The notes under the pieces are model-generated. The model was not told where the DNA came from, did not search any database, and worked only from the letters and a program-made list of their open reading frames with translations. Position numbers and translations under genes: made by a program. Positions 10,949-20,934 of a stretch of DNA of 64,000 bases are shown one piece after another. The stretch comes from Phytophthora colocasiae (taxonomy: Eukaryota > Oomycota > Peronosporomycetes > Peronosporales > Peronosporaceae). Within the stretch, counting starts at the first letter, position 1. Every line of letters starts with the position of its first letter. The stretch is from positions 1-64,000 of the forward strand of contig JAGKQI010000006.1 of assembly GCA_018806915.1 (NCBI GenBank), read 5' to 3'.

Positions 10949-13786
10949 TCACTTCTGCTCTTCTGGTTGCGCTTGCTCTTCAGTTTGTTCATCGTCCTTT
11001 ACATCTTTTTCCTTCTCTTCGTCCTCCGTGACCGCGCTCGAGTTCTCCTTCTCTTCCACAACCTCTTCCTCTTCAACATCGTTGCCCTTATCCTCCTGTT
11101 CTTCATTGATCTCAGCCTCAGATGGCTGATGAGGCTCATTCAACACTTCTCCATTCTCCTCAGCCTCTTCATCGCTTCTCTTCTGCATCTGGGACTCCGA
11201 TTCAGCACCATTCGAAGCGTTATCGCTAGCCTCTAAACATTCGGCGTCTTCCTTCTGTAACTGGGACTCCGATTCAGCATTGGTAGCGTCATCACTGGCT
11301 TCTAAAGGTTTGGCGTCTTCATTCTCCCTCTCTTCAGTATCTCCAACTGCTTGTTCCGTCATTTTATCCAATATACGACGTGCAGTATCGATGAAGTCAT
11401 CTGTAGTGGCCAGTACGTCCATGGCTGCCAGTATCCTTGGCTCCCCACTACACACCAGCTCTACGACTTTTTCCCGTTCTTCGCTAGACATGGCTCCTTT
11501 CTCTTCCAGTTCCGTCAATAGAGCTAACACTAAGTGGCCCTCCTTCGAATCACTCTGTACGTTCTTCAGTTTCATCGCTTCGAGACAAGCAATTCGAGCC
11601 AGCGTATCCACAAACTCCTCCTTGTTGTTATCGCTGAGGAAGACCACAAGAGCAGCTACTACACGGTCATCCCGCGCTTTAACCAGCTGCACCAGCCGCT
11701 CTGCACCACCAGTAGGAAGTTTGCCGCTCCTTGCCAACGGAGCGATCCAGTCGTGCACCATAGCTCGACGGTGACGCTCCCAAGCAGCCAATTCGACCAG
11801 AATCTCAAGTGTGTCCAAGAACTCTTCACCATTCTTATCGTCGCTGTACACATCTACTGCAGCGAGCAAGCGAGGATCGTGAGACTTCAGCAGCGACATC
11901 AACAGCTGGATCTGCCACAGTTCAAGACGCCCGTTCCTCCCAAACTCCGCCAAGAGTCGAGATACCGCTTGGATCTCATCAACCGCTTCACCTTTTGCAT
12001 CATTTCCGAAGCGAGCGTGCTTCACCACTAAGAGTAGAGTTTCTTCCAGTTCGTGAACGTCTCCATCAGCTAGGAACGCTTCATTTGCAGCTTGTAAAGC
12101 CTCGTTGCCGCCTTGGAAAAGCACCAACAGACCTGCAGCATCACCAGCCTGAATCGTCCCACGCCGCTGCATTTGCCGAACGACATCTTCGAGGCTCATT
12201 TCACTGGCAGCTTCACCATTCAGAACATTCTGTCCAGCTTGACTCTGTTCGATTTGGCGCTGGAGCTTGGCCACACGCTGAAGAGTATCCAACAACTCGC
12301 TGGCATCGCCGTCACCACTAAACACTTCGTACGCGCTCTCCAACAGGTTGTGCCGTTGCGCCACCATCTTACGTAACGTAGAAGCAGACGTAGGCGTCAG
12401 TTGATGCTGGGCTTGCCATTGCCCAAGCAAGAAACTCAAGTGTTTCTGCCATCCCAGCGAGTCGCTATCGTCGTCACTATCTTCAAAGTCGCTTCCCTCA
12501 CGAACAGCGTCGTCCATTCCCCTCGCAAAAGCTGCAGCAGCCTTCTCCTCATCTCCAAGCTCCATCGTAATCTCCTCCACGATACCCACGAGTGAATCTC
12601 TCAACGCACCGACGTCCCGATGATCACTCTGCTCAAAGTCGCGAAGAATCTGCAGCACCTGCGTATCATCTTGAGCCACGAGCGCTTGGATAATATCCAG
12701 CTCCAATCCAGTCAACATGTGCTGGGCACGTAAAGATCTCACAACTGAAACTGCAGAAGGGATTGCAGCAGCAACGTTCTGCATCCTCTTCTTAACTGGA
12801 GAGCTCTTGCCCAATTTCCTGGGACTCTTTCCCTTGCTTTTCTTGTTTGAAATTGGTTTGGGTGGATCAACTCCCAGCGCTGCAAGTCTCTTGGCTGTCG
12901 TCTCCAAGTCCGACAAGGTACCTGATTCCTGGTAGCTTAGTAGAGCACTCCACAGCACCTGATTCCCGCCCAAAACCAGCTCCACTAAGTGCGCTCCATG
13001 CTCCTCCAGTAGCACGTGCTTGTCCAGCATCTTCTCCACCATACTGAGCAGATCCATCGTGTTCGAGAACCTTGTATCACTGCCTCCAGCAGTCCAACAG
13101 CTTCTCATCTTGTCCTCCAGAGCCAGTACTTGCATCTGAACCTGTGGACTGCAGACTCTCCTGCCAATAGCAGCCACCTTTTTAGCCACTAGTTCAGCAT
13201 GGAGCTTGTCCTCTTCTTGATTGTTCTTCTCCCTCTTTTTAGACGTCTTCGTCTCCGTTTTAGAGCCTTCAGGAGTCAGCATCTGCAGTAAAAAAGCCTT
13301 TTTCTCATCCACTGAAGTGTTTGCAGCCATAATAGAGAGAACACGAGCTCTCTGCTGTTCACATACGTCCCGAAGCACTGCAGCTTCGAAACTGCTGAGA
13401 TTCTGCTCGCTCTCTAAGGCCTGTAAGAGCCTGGAGAGTCTCTGAGAGTCACTTGAAGCTTCCGAAGGCTGTTTTGAAGGCCCCAGAGCGCTCTGAGGAG
13501 CCGTTGAGGGCGCAAACAGAGCAGACACACGCCCTGTAAGTAGTTCTGGGGCTTTGCAAGCCACAGAGAGCGGCACAATACGCTGAACAGAGCTAGAAGA
13601 GCGTTTCTTTCGATTGGAACGGACATCATTTGGAGACACTTGGAAGCCGGCACAAGCGCCATTGTGGTGATTTAACGCCGCACGTACAAGTAACTGAAGC
13701 TCGTGGGGCTCCATACCCGCGTAGAGGCCCAGGGTGGCCCTGGTAGACGCTCCCGAGAGCTGCACATACGCGACTTCCCCCGCCAT
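10949..13786 (-). CDS. Large protein with eight ~55-residue helical repeats and acidic tail
   Basis: An uninterrupted 945-residue frame. The first ATG (13786) is chosen because the open frame upstream begins only at a TTG. Residues 1-100 look like a small folded domain followed by a basic, Ser-rich stretch. About eight repeat units follow, near residues 115-170, 245-310, 345-405, 455-512, 535-590, 608-665, 672-730 and 742-792. Each has the pattern hydrophobic helix, LxxLVxLhxxxDxRhLAAhxVhxxDxxxEEFLDTLxRhh (for example DRVVAALVVF then EEFVDTLARIA). The last 150 residues are very rich in Glu and carry two near-repeated segments. It has no signal peptide or membrane segment. I know of no named function; an alpha-solenoid scaffold is the natural guess. 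It is intact while its neighbours are broken, which suggests selection. Confidence 0.85.
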   Translation of the reverse strand: MAGEVAYVQLSGASTRATLGLYAGMEPHELQLLVRAALNHHNGACAGFQVSPNDVRSNRKKRSSSSVQRIVPLSVACKAPELLTGRVSALFAPSTAPQSALGPSKQPSEASSDSQRLSRLLQALESEQNLSSFEAAVLRDVCEQQRARVLSIMAANTSVDEKKAFLLQMLTPEGSKTETKTSKKREKNNQEEDKLHAELVAKKVAAIGRRVCSPQVQMQVLALEDKMRSCWTAGGSDTRFSNTMDLLSMVEKMLDKHVLLEEHGAHLVELVLGGNQVLWSALLSYQESGTLSDLETTAKRLAALGVDPPKPISNKKSKGKSPRKLGKSSPVKKRMQNVAAAIPSAVSVVRSLRAQHMLTGLELDIIQALVAQDDTQVLQILRDFEQSDHRDVGALRDSLVGIVEEITMELGDEEKAAAAFARGMDDAVREGSDFEDSDDDSDSLGWQKHLSFLLGQWQAQHQLTPTSASTLRKMVAQRHNLLESAYEVFSGDGDASELLDTLQRVAKLQRQIEQSQAGQNVLNGEAASEMSLEDVVRQMQRRGTIQAGDAAGLLVLFQGGNEALQAANEAFLADGDVHELEETLLLVVKHARFGNDAKGEAVDEIQAVSRLLAEFGRNGRLELWQIQLLMSLLKSHDPRLLAAVDVYSDDKNGEEFLDTLEILVELAAWERHRRAMVHDWIAPLARSGKLPTGGAERLVQLVKARDDRVVAALVVFLSDNNKEEFVDTLARIACLEAMKLKNVQSDSKEGHLVLALLTELEEKGAMSSEEREKVVELVCSGEPRILAAMDVLATTDDFIDTARRILDKMTEQAVGDTEERENEDAKPLEASDDATNAESESQLQKEDAECLEASDNASNGAESESQMQKRSDEEAEENGEVLNEPHQPSEAEINEEQEDKGNDVEEEEVVEEKENSSAVTEDEEKEKDVKDDEQTEEQAQPEEQK

Positions 13787-14104
13787 ATTGGACAACTTAA
13801 CGTAAAATCCAAATTATCAGATATTCACAGTCTGATTCTCTGAGAACTCTGATAATGTATTTTTAGTTTTATTCCAAATGCGCTTTTATGACAAATGTTT
13901 AAAACCGAATCAATCTCCAGATGGATTTTGTATTACTTGGTCAAGTTGTAGTTTCCATGTCTTTTTCACTAACCATTTAAATTCTATCCGGTCTGTCCTG
14001 GAAGCAAAACACCAAGTAACTTTGAACAAACATCATCTTTTCGTAATTCACCGGAATTTTGGCACGTAGTTCATCCTCAACTACAGTCTTACATGCAATC
14101 CGAA

Positions 14105-15427
14105 TTACCAACTCCATCCGTTTCTCCCACCAATGAAGTCATGTAATCCCTTCTGATCCTTCTTGTTGGCACGGCTATAGACCTCATCTAGCACGTATGA
14201 CGATGCAAAGTCATAATTATCCTTGGCAAAGTGTTCGTCGACACGATAATGAAGCAACCGATGCGCTTGTGGGTCGTTCGCTTTCAGTTGTCCATAGCCG
14301 CCCAATAACCAAAAGGTATTAGCAATCTCAATCGCTTGTTCAAGCAAAACCTGTTTCTCTTCTGAGTGAACATACTGCAAGACATAGCGGGGAATTCCAC
14401 CCCATCGATCAAAAAAGGCTTTCACGACGGATTCTGGAATATCTGGATAAATAACTTCTCGACAAAGAGAAATCTCGTCCCAGGACCACACCGGCATGTA
14501 CCGGATTTGATAACTCTCCTCGTCGATGGTATACCATAAATTGTTGTCCAGCGACATCAGAAGAATTGTTTTCGCTTGGCATTGCGCTGGGTCGACACCA
14601 TCCGCAATGTAATAGGTGGTAGGTAGCTTGAGAATGGGGATAAAATCCTCCTGGGATCCTTCCACTACCACATTGTGAGAAAACAAGACACACTTCTTGG
14701 TTGCATAACTCTCATACACCACTGTTTTACCAAGACGAGCAAGATGCAAGAGCATCACGTATCCAAAATACGTTTTGCCAATTCCTGAATTGCCGTTAAT
14801 CACGAGATGAGGCTTCTCCTTCACTTCATCTTGCACCATCTTCAAAGTAACTTCCCATAGCTGAGGGTAACAAGGACGGATGAAAATATGAGAGCCTTGG
14901 CCGGGATCTCCAAGAAGAAACGTTCCTTCTGGTAACGTCACCACAGCATTAGCTTTGATGTCGATAGGGATTTCCTGAAATGCTCTCCAAAAATCGACCA
15001 GCATTCGTGAATTGAACGTCAACCTGTCTGTAATAGAAATATTTACGCCATCGACAACAAATTGAGGCTCCTCTAGCGTCAGACCTGACACCGGAGCTAC
15101 CACTAACGCATGCACTTGACCCTCTTCCGGCTGAAAATTATCTCCAAAGTTCTCGGGGTTCATGAGAACATGTGCAGCGTTTATCGTCTTGAAGTGATAA
15201 GCCACAGATTCATACCGTACAACTGCTGCTTCTGTTGCTGTGAGCCATGCACCGTTGTCTTTCTTCGCTAGAAAAAGCTGCAACGCGTCGTTATCAACAT
15301 TTTTCAAAATATCCAAGTTCTTCGTCTTGATCATCTTGGCTAAGTCGCAAGCGTAAGCATCCTCACTGATGTCTACGTCGAACGTGCTCCCCGCTACACC
15401 AACAACAGCACAAAACAGCTTCACCAT
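14105..15427 (-). CDS. Crinkler (CRN) family protein, short C-terminus
   Basis: The start is the ATG at 15427 (MVKLFCAVVG); the frame upstream is entered only by a TTG. The protein has 440 residues. The N-terminus shows the ubiquitin-like CRN header with LFLAK at 51-55 and the HxLVV motif (VHALVVAP) at about 106-113. A P-loop (GNSGIGKT) lies at about 212-219, followed by an NTPase-like region with YYIADGVDP. Crinklers are effectors or related intracellular proteins; LFLAK marks host-directed members, and NTPase-bearing ones have been linked to nuclear activity. Compared with the paralog at 37.4-39.4 kb, similarity ends at DFIGGRNG, where the paralog continues for about 230 residues. This copy therefore lacks the distal domain, a truncation. 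No signal peptide is obvious. Confidence 0.82.
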   Translation of the reverse strand: MVKLFCAVVGVAGSTFDVDISEDAYACDLAKMIKTKNLDILKNVDNDALQLFLAKKDNGAWLTATEAAVVRYESVAYHFKTINAAHVLMNPENFGDNFQPEEGQVHALVVAPVSGLTLEEPQFVVDGVNISITDRLTFNSRMLVDFWRAFQEIPIDIKANAVVTLPEGTFLLGDPGQGSHIFIRPCYPQLWEVTLKMVQDEVKEKPHLVINGNSGIGKTYFGYVMLLHLARLGKTVVYESYATKKCVLFSHNVVVEGSQEDFIPILKLPTTYYIADGVDPAQCQAKTILLMSLDNNLWYTIDEESYQIRYMPVWSWDEISLCREVIYPDIPESVVKAFFDRWGGIPRYVLQYVHSEEKQVLLEQAIEIANTFWLLGGYGQLKANDPQAHRLLHYRVDEHFAKDNYDFASSYVLDEVYSRANKKDQKGLHDFIGGRNGWSW

Positions 15428-15436
15428 CTTCTCTCC

Positions 15437-15452
15437 GGCGAAGAAATGAATA
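15437..15452 (-). promoter_or_regulatory. Possible oomycete initiator of the short Crinkler gene
   Basis: On the minus strand a TTCATTTCTTCGCC stretch lies about 10-25 nt before the chosen ATG. It resembles the CATT-pyrimidine core of oomycete initiators, which commonly sit close to the start codon. Resemblance only. Confidence 0.3.
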
Positions 15453-15535
15453 GTTGACAATGCAGTTTTAAGCGAGATAATTCTCTCTAATTTCTTGATG
15501 GACGGGAAATGATCTGAAGTTTTACGATCTCGTCT

Positions 15536-16369
15536 TTACGAATTTAATGCCTTTGGTGATGCTAAAACAGTGAAATCCGAGCGTTTTGGCGTCGATTCTT
15601 CTCCCTTTTCAAGTTCCACAACGAGGTGAAGATCGCTATCGCTCGTGTCGTCCGAGGAAATGTGTCTGCCAGGTCGGTAGATGTAGTACAGCGTCAGTTG
15701 GAGAGCTGTTAGCGTAACTCCAACAACATTAGGCACCACAATGAACAAGTCATCGTCGACAATCCCGTTGACGAGCCACAAGCTGCTGTTAACGAAGATG
15801 ACAGCACACAGAAGTACGGGGATAGCAGCGGAAGACTTGGTCGCAATCACGAGTTTAATCTTCTCGAACGGAGACAGGAACAAGACGAATGTGACCACGT
15901 TCGCTAGGTATCCGAGAACGATCCCAAACTGATGTCTCGACTGGTTAATGGCTCTAACTGCCACTAAAATGGCATACACTGTGACTAAAACGAAGGGGAT
16001 CATCCCTAAGACGAAGGTTCTCATCACATATCGTCGATCAGGACAGTATTTGGCGTAAATCGCGACGTAAATCGCCAGTATAACGTCACCAAAGACGCAC
16101 ACGGAGAACAGAGGGAAGATATTCTCCACCACATACGCGTACAGTAACCTACCACCAAGATGGTTAGCAAGAGAGAAAAGTACAAGAGTAAAGTAAATTA
16201 CTTACCATACGTGGTTACCCAGCAACAACATGATCAGCGGCATAAAAGCCATCACTCCAGTGTCTTTTTGCTTGTGAGCACGATAGAGATCTGGTATTGG
16301 ACTCAATCGCTGTGCCACTTGAGCAAAAGTCGTCAAAACTTTAATCGTCATGATGAACGCAGACACCAT
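15536..16369 (-). CDS. SWEET / MtN3-type sugar transporter, inverted paralog
   Basis: Minus-strand exons 16206-16369 and 15536-16148 join across a 57-nt GT-AG intron to give 258 residues. The first exon is 164 nt, as in the SWEET gene at 8.7 kb, and the intron falls in the same tryptophan codon. Family stretches include YAYVVENIFPLFSVCVFGD and PFEKIKLVIATKSSAAIPV. The C-terminal tail is longer than in the other copy and is Ser/Asp-rich (SSDDTSDSDLH), a likely cytosolic tail. The role is facilitated sugar transport through a membrane. The two copies sit about 6 kb apart in opposite orientation, so an inverted duplication is likely. Confidence 0.88.
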
Positions 16370-16602
16370 GGCGAGATTTCAGTGTGTGGGTGACAGCAAT
16401 AAATTGAATATGAGAGCGACTGCATGAGGCTGGACCAACGACCTCATCTAAACAAACACATCGAAAAACTGCCGAGTAATCAAAACAATGAGATGAGCGG
16501 CGAGCAGCAAATCGAAAGAGACAATCGATACGATGATCTCTTCAACAGAACGAAAATGGTTCAAAACATCGTCAAGATTTTAAATCTTTAACAAAAGAAT
16601 CC

Positions 16603-17553
16603 TTAGTTCTTCACTACCTTGACGATCTGTTTAAGAAAGTTCTCGACTGGGCACAGGTTTGCGTCATTAGCGAGCACAACGTCGTAAAGGTCGAGATATT
16701 CTTCCAGAGCGTCTTCCACGTGGATGTTCAAGAACCCAATGCGAATGATCTCTTCAATCTCCAAGCCGTCAGCCATATGAACGTCTCCTCTTGAATCGCC
16801 AAGAAGCAGTACGTTACGACGTTGGTGATGGCTCCAGACAGAGGAATCGATCAACACACGTGCCGTCTTGTTCAGAGGGTGGATAATATCTCCACAAAAG
16901 CCTTCAATTACCCCTTCAGCACCAAAGTTCATTGCGTTCGACACTACTTGCACGTTATCAGAAGCAACAGCTTCTCTTTCGAGGGCCAAATTAATGATAT
17001 CATACAGACCAGCAGAGAACACTAGGGTCGGCACTTGATGGTCTCGCAGGAGCTTCATCACTGAATGGAAACCAGGACGAAATTCAATCTTACTAGAGTC
17101 AACTGCTCGCTTCACCTGTTCCTTAGTAACCTTGCTTTCCACCAAAAGAGCGTTGATACTCTCCCACCACTGTTCTATCAATGGTAGTTTCTCCTCACTA
17201 GATAGGTTGGGGGAGATCTCGAGTGGGTAGTAGTGCTCAAACAGCTCTTGATCCTTCTCAGCCACTGTTGGAGGTAGAACAGTACTACTTAGCAGCACTT
17301 GATGGCTACTAAGCTCTTGTTCCAATGGTTCATTTAAGCTACTTCGATGCTTGTAGTACCGAGTGAGAGTTCGGTCGAAGTCTGTGATCACCAGTAGAGC
17401 AGCAGGTCCATCTTGAACGAACTTTGAGATCTTCTGGAAGAATTTATCTAAACATTTCGACGAATTAGTCAGGGACATATGAGTAAACAGGACGAGAGTT
17501 TTACCAGGGTCTTTTATTATCATGCCCTTGGATTGAAACAGCGATGAAGCCAT
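16603..17553 (-). CDS. Pyrimidine 5'-nucleotidase (cytosolic III type, HAD superfamily)
   Basis: An uninterrupted 316-residue frame from an ATG. The HAD nucleophile motif DFDRTLT lies at about 58-64 and gives the two catalytic aspartates. SAGLYDIIN (about 182-190) is the second HAD motif region, and LLLGDSRGDVHMADGL (about 254-270) is the metal-binding acidic motif. The spacing and the N-terminal capping region match the UMPH-1/NT5C3 group, which dephosphorylates pyrimidine nucleoside monophosphates in the cytosol. No targeting sequence is evident. The length is close to the ~300-330 residues usual for the family. It is transcribed opposite to the adjacent GNAT gene, with about 205 bp between the starts, so the two may share a promoter region. 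Confidence 0.9.
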   Translation of the reverse strand: MASSLFQSKGMIIKDPGKTLVLFTHMSLTNSSKCLDKFFQKISKFVQDGPAALLVITDFDRTLTRYYKHRSSLNEPLEQELSSHQVLLSSTVLPPTVAEKDQELFEHYYPLEISPNLSSEEKLPLIEQWWESINALLVESKVTKEQVKRAVDSSKIEFRPGFHSVMKLLRDHQVPTLVFSAGLYDIINLALEREAVASDNVQVVSNAMNFGAEGVIEGFCGDIIHPLNKTARVLIDSSVWSHHQRRNVLLLGDSRGDVHMADGLEIEEIIRIGFLNIHVEDALEEYLDLYDVVLANDANLCPVENFLKQIVKVVKN

Positions 17554-17758
17554 GGAGTGAGTTGGGGAATGAGAGTAGAATCATACGATATCTACGATGT
17601 TTACGCTTTATTTCGCACTACCCTACACATGTCTTGATAGGATGAGGACAATTCCAGTTTTACTGATTGGATGAGAATACCAGCTATACCACCGCTTTAA
17701 TCCCTTTGGACTCCATTTCCCATTCTACCGGACCATAGAAACCAATCTACCTTACGTC
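17554..17758. promoter_or_regulatory. Divergent promoter region, nucleotidase / GNAT
   Basis: The 205-bp gap lies between two divergent start codons. A TTTCCCATTCTACC stretch at about 17716-17730 resembles the oomycete initiator core for the plus-strand gene. No other element can be named. Confidence 0.35.
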
Positions 17759-18208
17759 ATGCCGCTTCAAGTCACCATCGCTACTTCTACCGAGGACAAG
17801 CAGCTCGCGTACGCTCTACGTCTGCGTGTGTTCTGCGACGAAGAAGGACACACACCCAGTCTACAGATTGACGAACATGACGAGGAGGACTCTACCATTC
17901 ACTTCATCGGAGTGGATACTGAGTATCCGGACAAGATCATCGCTGTTGCTCGTTGTATGATAGACGAGAACAAACGCCAAGCTCGCATCGGCCGTGTTGC
18001 TTTACTACCAGAATGTAGAGGCAAACGATACGGGAAAATCCTAATGGACGAAGTGGAGAAGACGGTGCAAGGTAGAGTGGACTCGTTCATTCTACTGGCT
18101 CAACTGAGCAAACAAGGATTCTACGAGAAGTGTGGCTACCACCGCAAGGACAATGAAGTGTTCCTGGATGAGCATATCAAGGTCTGCTGGATGCTTAAAC
18201 AAGCATAA
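17759..18208 (+). CDS. GNAT-family N-acetyltransferase, 149 residues
   Basis: The gene is complete from ATG to TAA. The protein has the acetyl-CoA binding region RVALLPECRGKRYGKILMDEVEK (Q/RxxGxG/A-like; here R-G-K-R-Y-G) and the typical ending FYEKCGYHRKDNEVFLDEHIKVCWM. The N-terminus (LRLRVFCDEEG) resembles the YjcF/ElaA-like branch of small GNATs whose substrate is usually unknown. The protein is likely soluble and cytosolic. A paralog lies at 34.9-35.4 kb with the same FYEKCGY ending and the same neighbour, an M96-type gene, which points to duplication of the pair. Confidence 0.87.
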   Translation: MPLQVTIATSTEDKQLAYALRLRVFCDEEGHTPSLQIDEHDEEDSTIHFIGVDTEYPDKIIAVARCMIDENKRQARIGRVALLPECRGKRYGKILMDEVEKTVQGRVDSFILLAQLSKQGFYEKCGYHRKDNEVFLDEHIKVCWMLKQA

Positions 18209-18324
18209 AACCCGACGCTTGGATAGAGATTTTACCCTTAGCTTAGCTGTTTTGATCACCAAAAACACGGAATTGTCTCTCAATTGACGGGATTTATTGG
18301 TTGCAACACATATATTGTGCCCTA

Positions 18325-19737
18325 TCAAGCTTTGTGTTTATGTATCGATTGATCGAGTAGCATATTCTCGACCTTCTCGATGATCATGGACATGTTGGCC
18401 GATACAGTGTTGGAGACAAAATCTATCAGAGAAATTGTCCTTGAATCGTGACGTAATCCCCGACCGATTGCCTTCGGAGTTAGCATGTAGCAGGTCGAGA
18501 CGTTTGAGAATGTTGAGTTGTCACCGTCTTCTTCATTATGGTCATGAGGGGTTATAAGGACGTACCCCTTTTCCAGGAAGTACAAACCACTCACTGGTCG
18601 CTTCTCGAACTCCAGGGGCTCGATATATGCACGCCAGACGATCACAGTGCGGTCGTTTTCCTTGTATCGACGTAGAATTTGCTGGTCGTAGAACGTAGCT
18701 GTCGTGTTGGTCTTGATGTCGCGCATTTCCAGTCCAAACTTCTCTGCAATTGTGTTCCCCTCGCTTTGATTCGTTTGTTGTCCTTTGTATTTGTGCCAGC
18801 GCGTCCACCATGCATCACCAATTGCACCCACGTCAAACGGCATCACTTTGCCATACACGAGATCCACCTGCATGTCGTTGATACTGTCTCGCAGTAGTGA
18901 CCGGTTTCTCGGTAGACCCGGGGTGCCAGAATTGTTTTGAAACACGCTATCCACCTCGTAGTACGAGGCTTCTACTCCAGCCGAGAGCTCTTCGAATATT
19001 CTACTTGTAATGTTGGAGCTGAAGCCTGGGGGGATCCTGACGCGTCTTGTAGGTTGGATAAAACCCGATAATCCAGCATCTTCTTGCGCAAGTCTCTTCC
19101 GTACCATTGACTCAATGCTCCTTGCGACTTGTTTGCCCTACTCACATTTTTTCTTGAGCAATATATTCGCCCTTTCAGCAGTTAATCTCCTTTCCAACTG
19201 TCGATTGCAGATTTCTTCCCACACTGCCGGTGTCTTCTTCGCTTTTGTACACATTTTTCTTTTTCGACCCAAACGAGCATCTTCTCTCTCCTGCATGACT
19301 TTCAATTGCTGCAGTTTCATCTCCAACTCTTGTGCCTCTGCACGGAGATGAATCAACTGGAAACGACGGCTATTCCGAGCCTTGTTCGGGTCGTAATTGA
19401 GCGGCTTTTTCGTCTCTCGCCTCTTGGATTTCCGAGAGTTTGACTTGGATTCGACCTCCTCGACGTTGTGACTGGTCGTCTCAAGTTGTAATTGATGGGG
19501 TAGAGCTACCAGCGAAGTGGGGGTGTCAACCGCTAAGGGGTTAATCATGGTTTCGTCCGAGTCTTCGAGAAAATCGTCAATGTTGTCCAGCGAAAGGTTT
19601 GGGTCCCATTCCCCATCCGTTAAGCTGGGGAGAGCAGCGCCGTGTTGCGAGTGTTCTGTAGCACTAGAGTCACTCAAGGCTTCGTCTAGAAAGGCCATTG
19701 CCGCAGCGAACGACTCGTAGGAGTCGCGGAAGGCCAT
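18325..19737 (-). pseudogene. M96-type bZIP-like/START-like protein with premature amber stop
   Basis: Two minus-strand parts are in the same frame and are separated only by a TAG at 19138-19140. The upstream part (MAFRDSYESF from 19737) ends with KKKCE before the stop. The downstream part continues directly with GKQVARSIESMVRKRLA to the stop at 18325. The intact paralog at 36.0-37.3 kb aligns across the gap. The protein has an acidic N-terminus, a basic stretch (KKPLNYDPNKARNSRRF), a leucine-rich coiled coil, and a START-like C-terminal domain containing FEELSAGVEASYYEVDSVF and AYIEPLEF. Relatives are annotated as the M96 mating-specific family in Phytophthora. One nonsense change is the only lesion seen. 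An ATG at 19824 is also possible as the start. Confidence 0.82.
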
Positions 19738-20041
19738 GGTATATGTCGTCCAGGTTTGAATAATGACTTTACCGCCTCTACCATGTAGGTTTCGTGCAAC
19801 CTTCTGCACACCGTCGCACAACATATTTTGTATTTGTATGGATCGAATCTACTATCTACTTGAAGTAGTACGTTCGCATACTCAGAATTAGCAGAGTGTA
19901 CTATCCTCAATAATACAAACTTGCTGATCAAAAATTGTCAGGGTTGCGAGTACTTGAAGTCTTTTTTTAGCAATTTTTCACGGTGCTGAGCTCAATGTGT
20001 CAAACTGAACGAGTTTATAGAAGTAAAAGATGCCGCCATTA
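19738..20041. other. Intergenic stretch
   Basis: It lies between the M96-type gene and the Kazal relics. I see no gene or repeat, except that the right end begins the region shared with the Kazal upstream sequence. Confidence 0.45.
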
Positions 20042-20360
20042 CAGCATCAAAGCTTACGTGTGGTAATCTCTGATGTTGCACAATTACAGCACAGGGCATC
20101 AAAGATTACTTGTGGTGTGTCTCTGATGTTGCCCATGTCGTGAATTGTGGCTTCCTCGATTAGAAGCCTGTTCACTTTGCTATTTACCAGCAACACACCA
20201 CAGACTTCCAAGTCTCTCCCAGACCTCGCGACCTCCACGTTAAATACCATAAAGTTCTCCATTCTGACCGTTTTCGCCTCGCTCCTGGTTGTCGGAATGT
20301 CAGCTGAAGATCTAAATTTTTCCTGTGCCTCTGCTAGGGCCACTACTTGCGTTGATGATG
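20042..20360 (+). pseudogene. Kazal-type inhibitor relic with lost start codon
   Basis: This plus-strand segment matches the reverse complement of the Kazal gene at 20935-21150 and its upstream region. It includes about 200 bp of the shared 5' region with the TTTGCTATTTACCAGCAACACACC stretch (given here only in part) and the signal-peptide codons KFSILTVFASLLVVGMSAED. The start codon is ATA in place of ATG at about 20250, and the domain stops after CVDD, where similarity is lost. The 5' region also carries a duplicated short unit with CTCTGATGTTGC at 20069 and 20119. It cannot make an inhibitor. Confidence 0.75.
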
Positions 20361-20934
20361 GCGCTCGTGATGCGAGCCTTGCAAAATACACAAGATACTT
20401 CCTCAAAACTATGCTGCAAGTTGAGCATCGATGTCAGAATATCTGTCTGCGAGTGAAGGCTCACCACTTTATCAGTCGAAGAGCCCCATCTGAAAAGCAC
20501 CGAGCCCTTCGTCACTAGTTTCTTCCCCAATAGTCTATGTAGTTAGAGGCGACAACTTGCCATTATCACTAATCAAATGTAGGAACGCGTTCTGGAGTGT
20601 CTTATGCGTGATACACATACTCATCGTAGAAATAGCGACCAGCGTGTCAGGTGTGGACGACATTTACTTCCGCCACATATTAGCTCAAACTCCAAATATC
20701 GCCAATCTACACAATTTCACCAAGAAGCACTGCTAGTTTATCTACCATCGCACGGTTGAACTTAATTGTTATCGAGGAGAAACTAATCTGGGTTTTGAAT
20801 CAACGACGAATGCAATCCCTGAAAAGAAAAGCAATACCGGTATCTGGATTTTGCGGGTCTAGATAATCGTACACTCGTTGTCCACGAAAGCACTAATAGG
20901 AAAATCCCCACATAGCTCCATTATCTTGCGCGTC

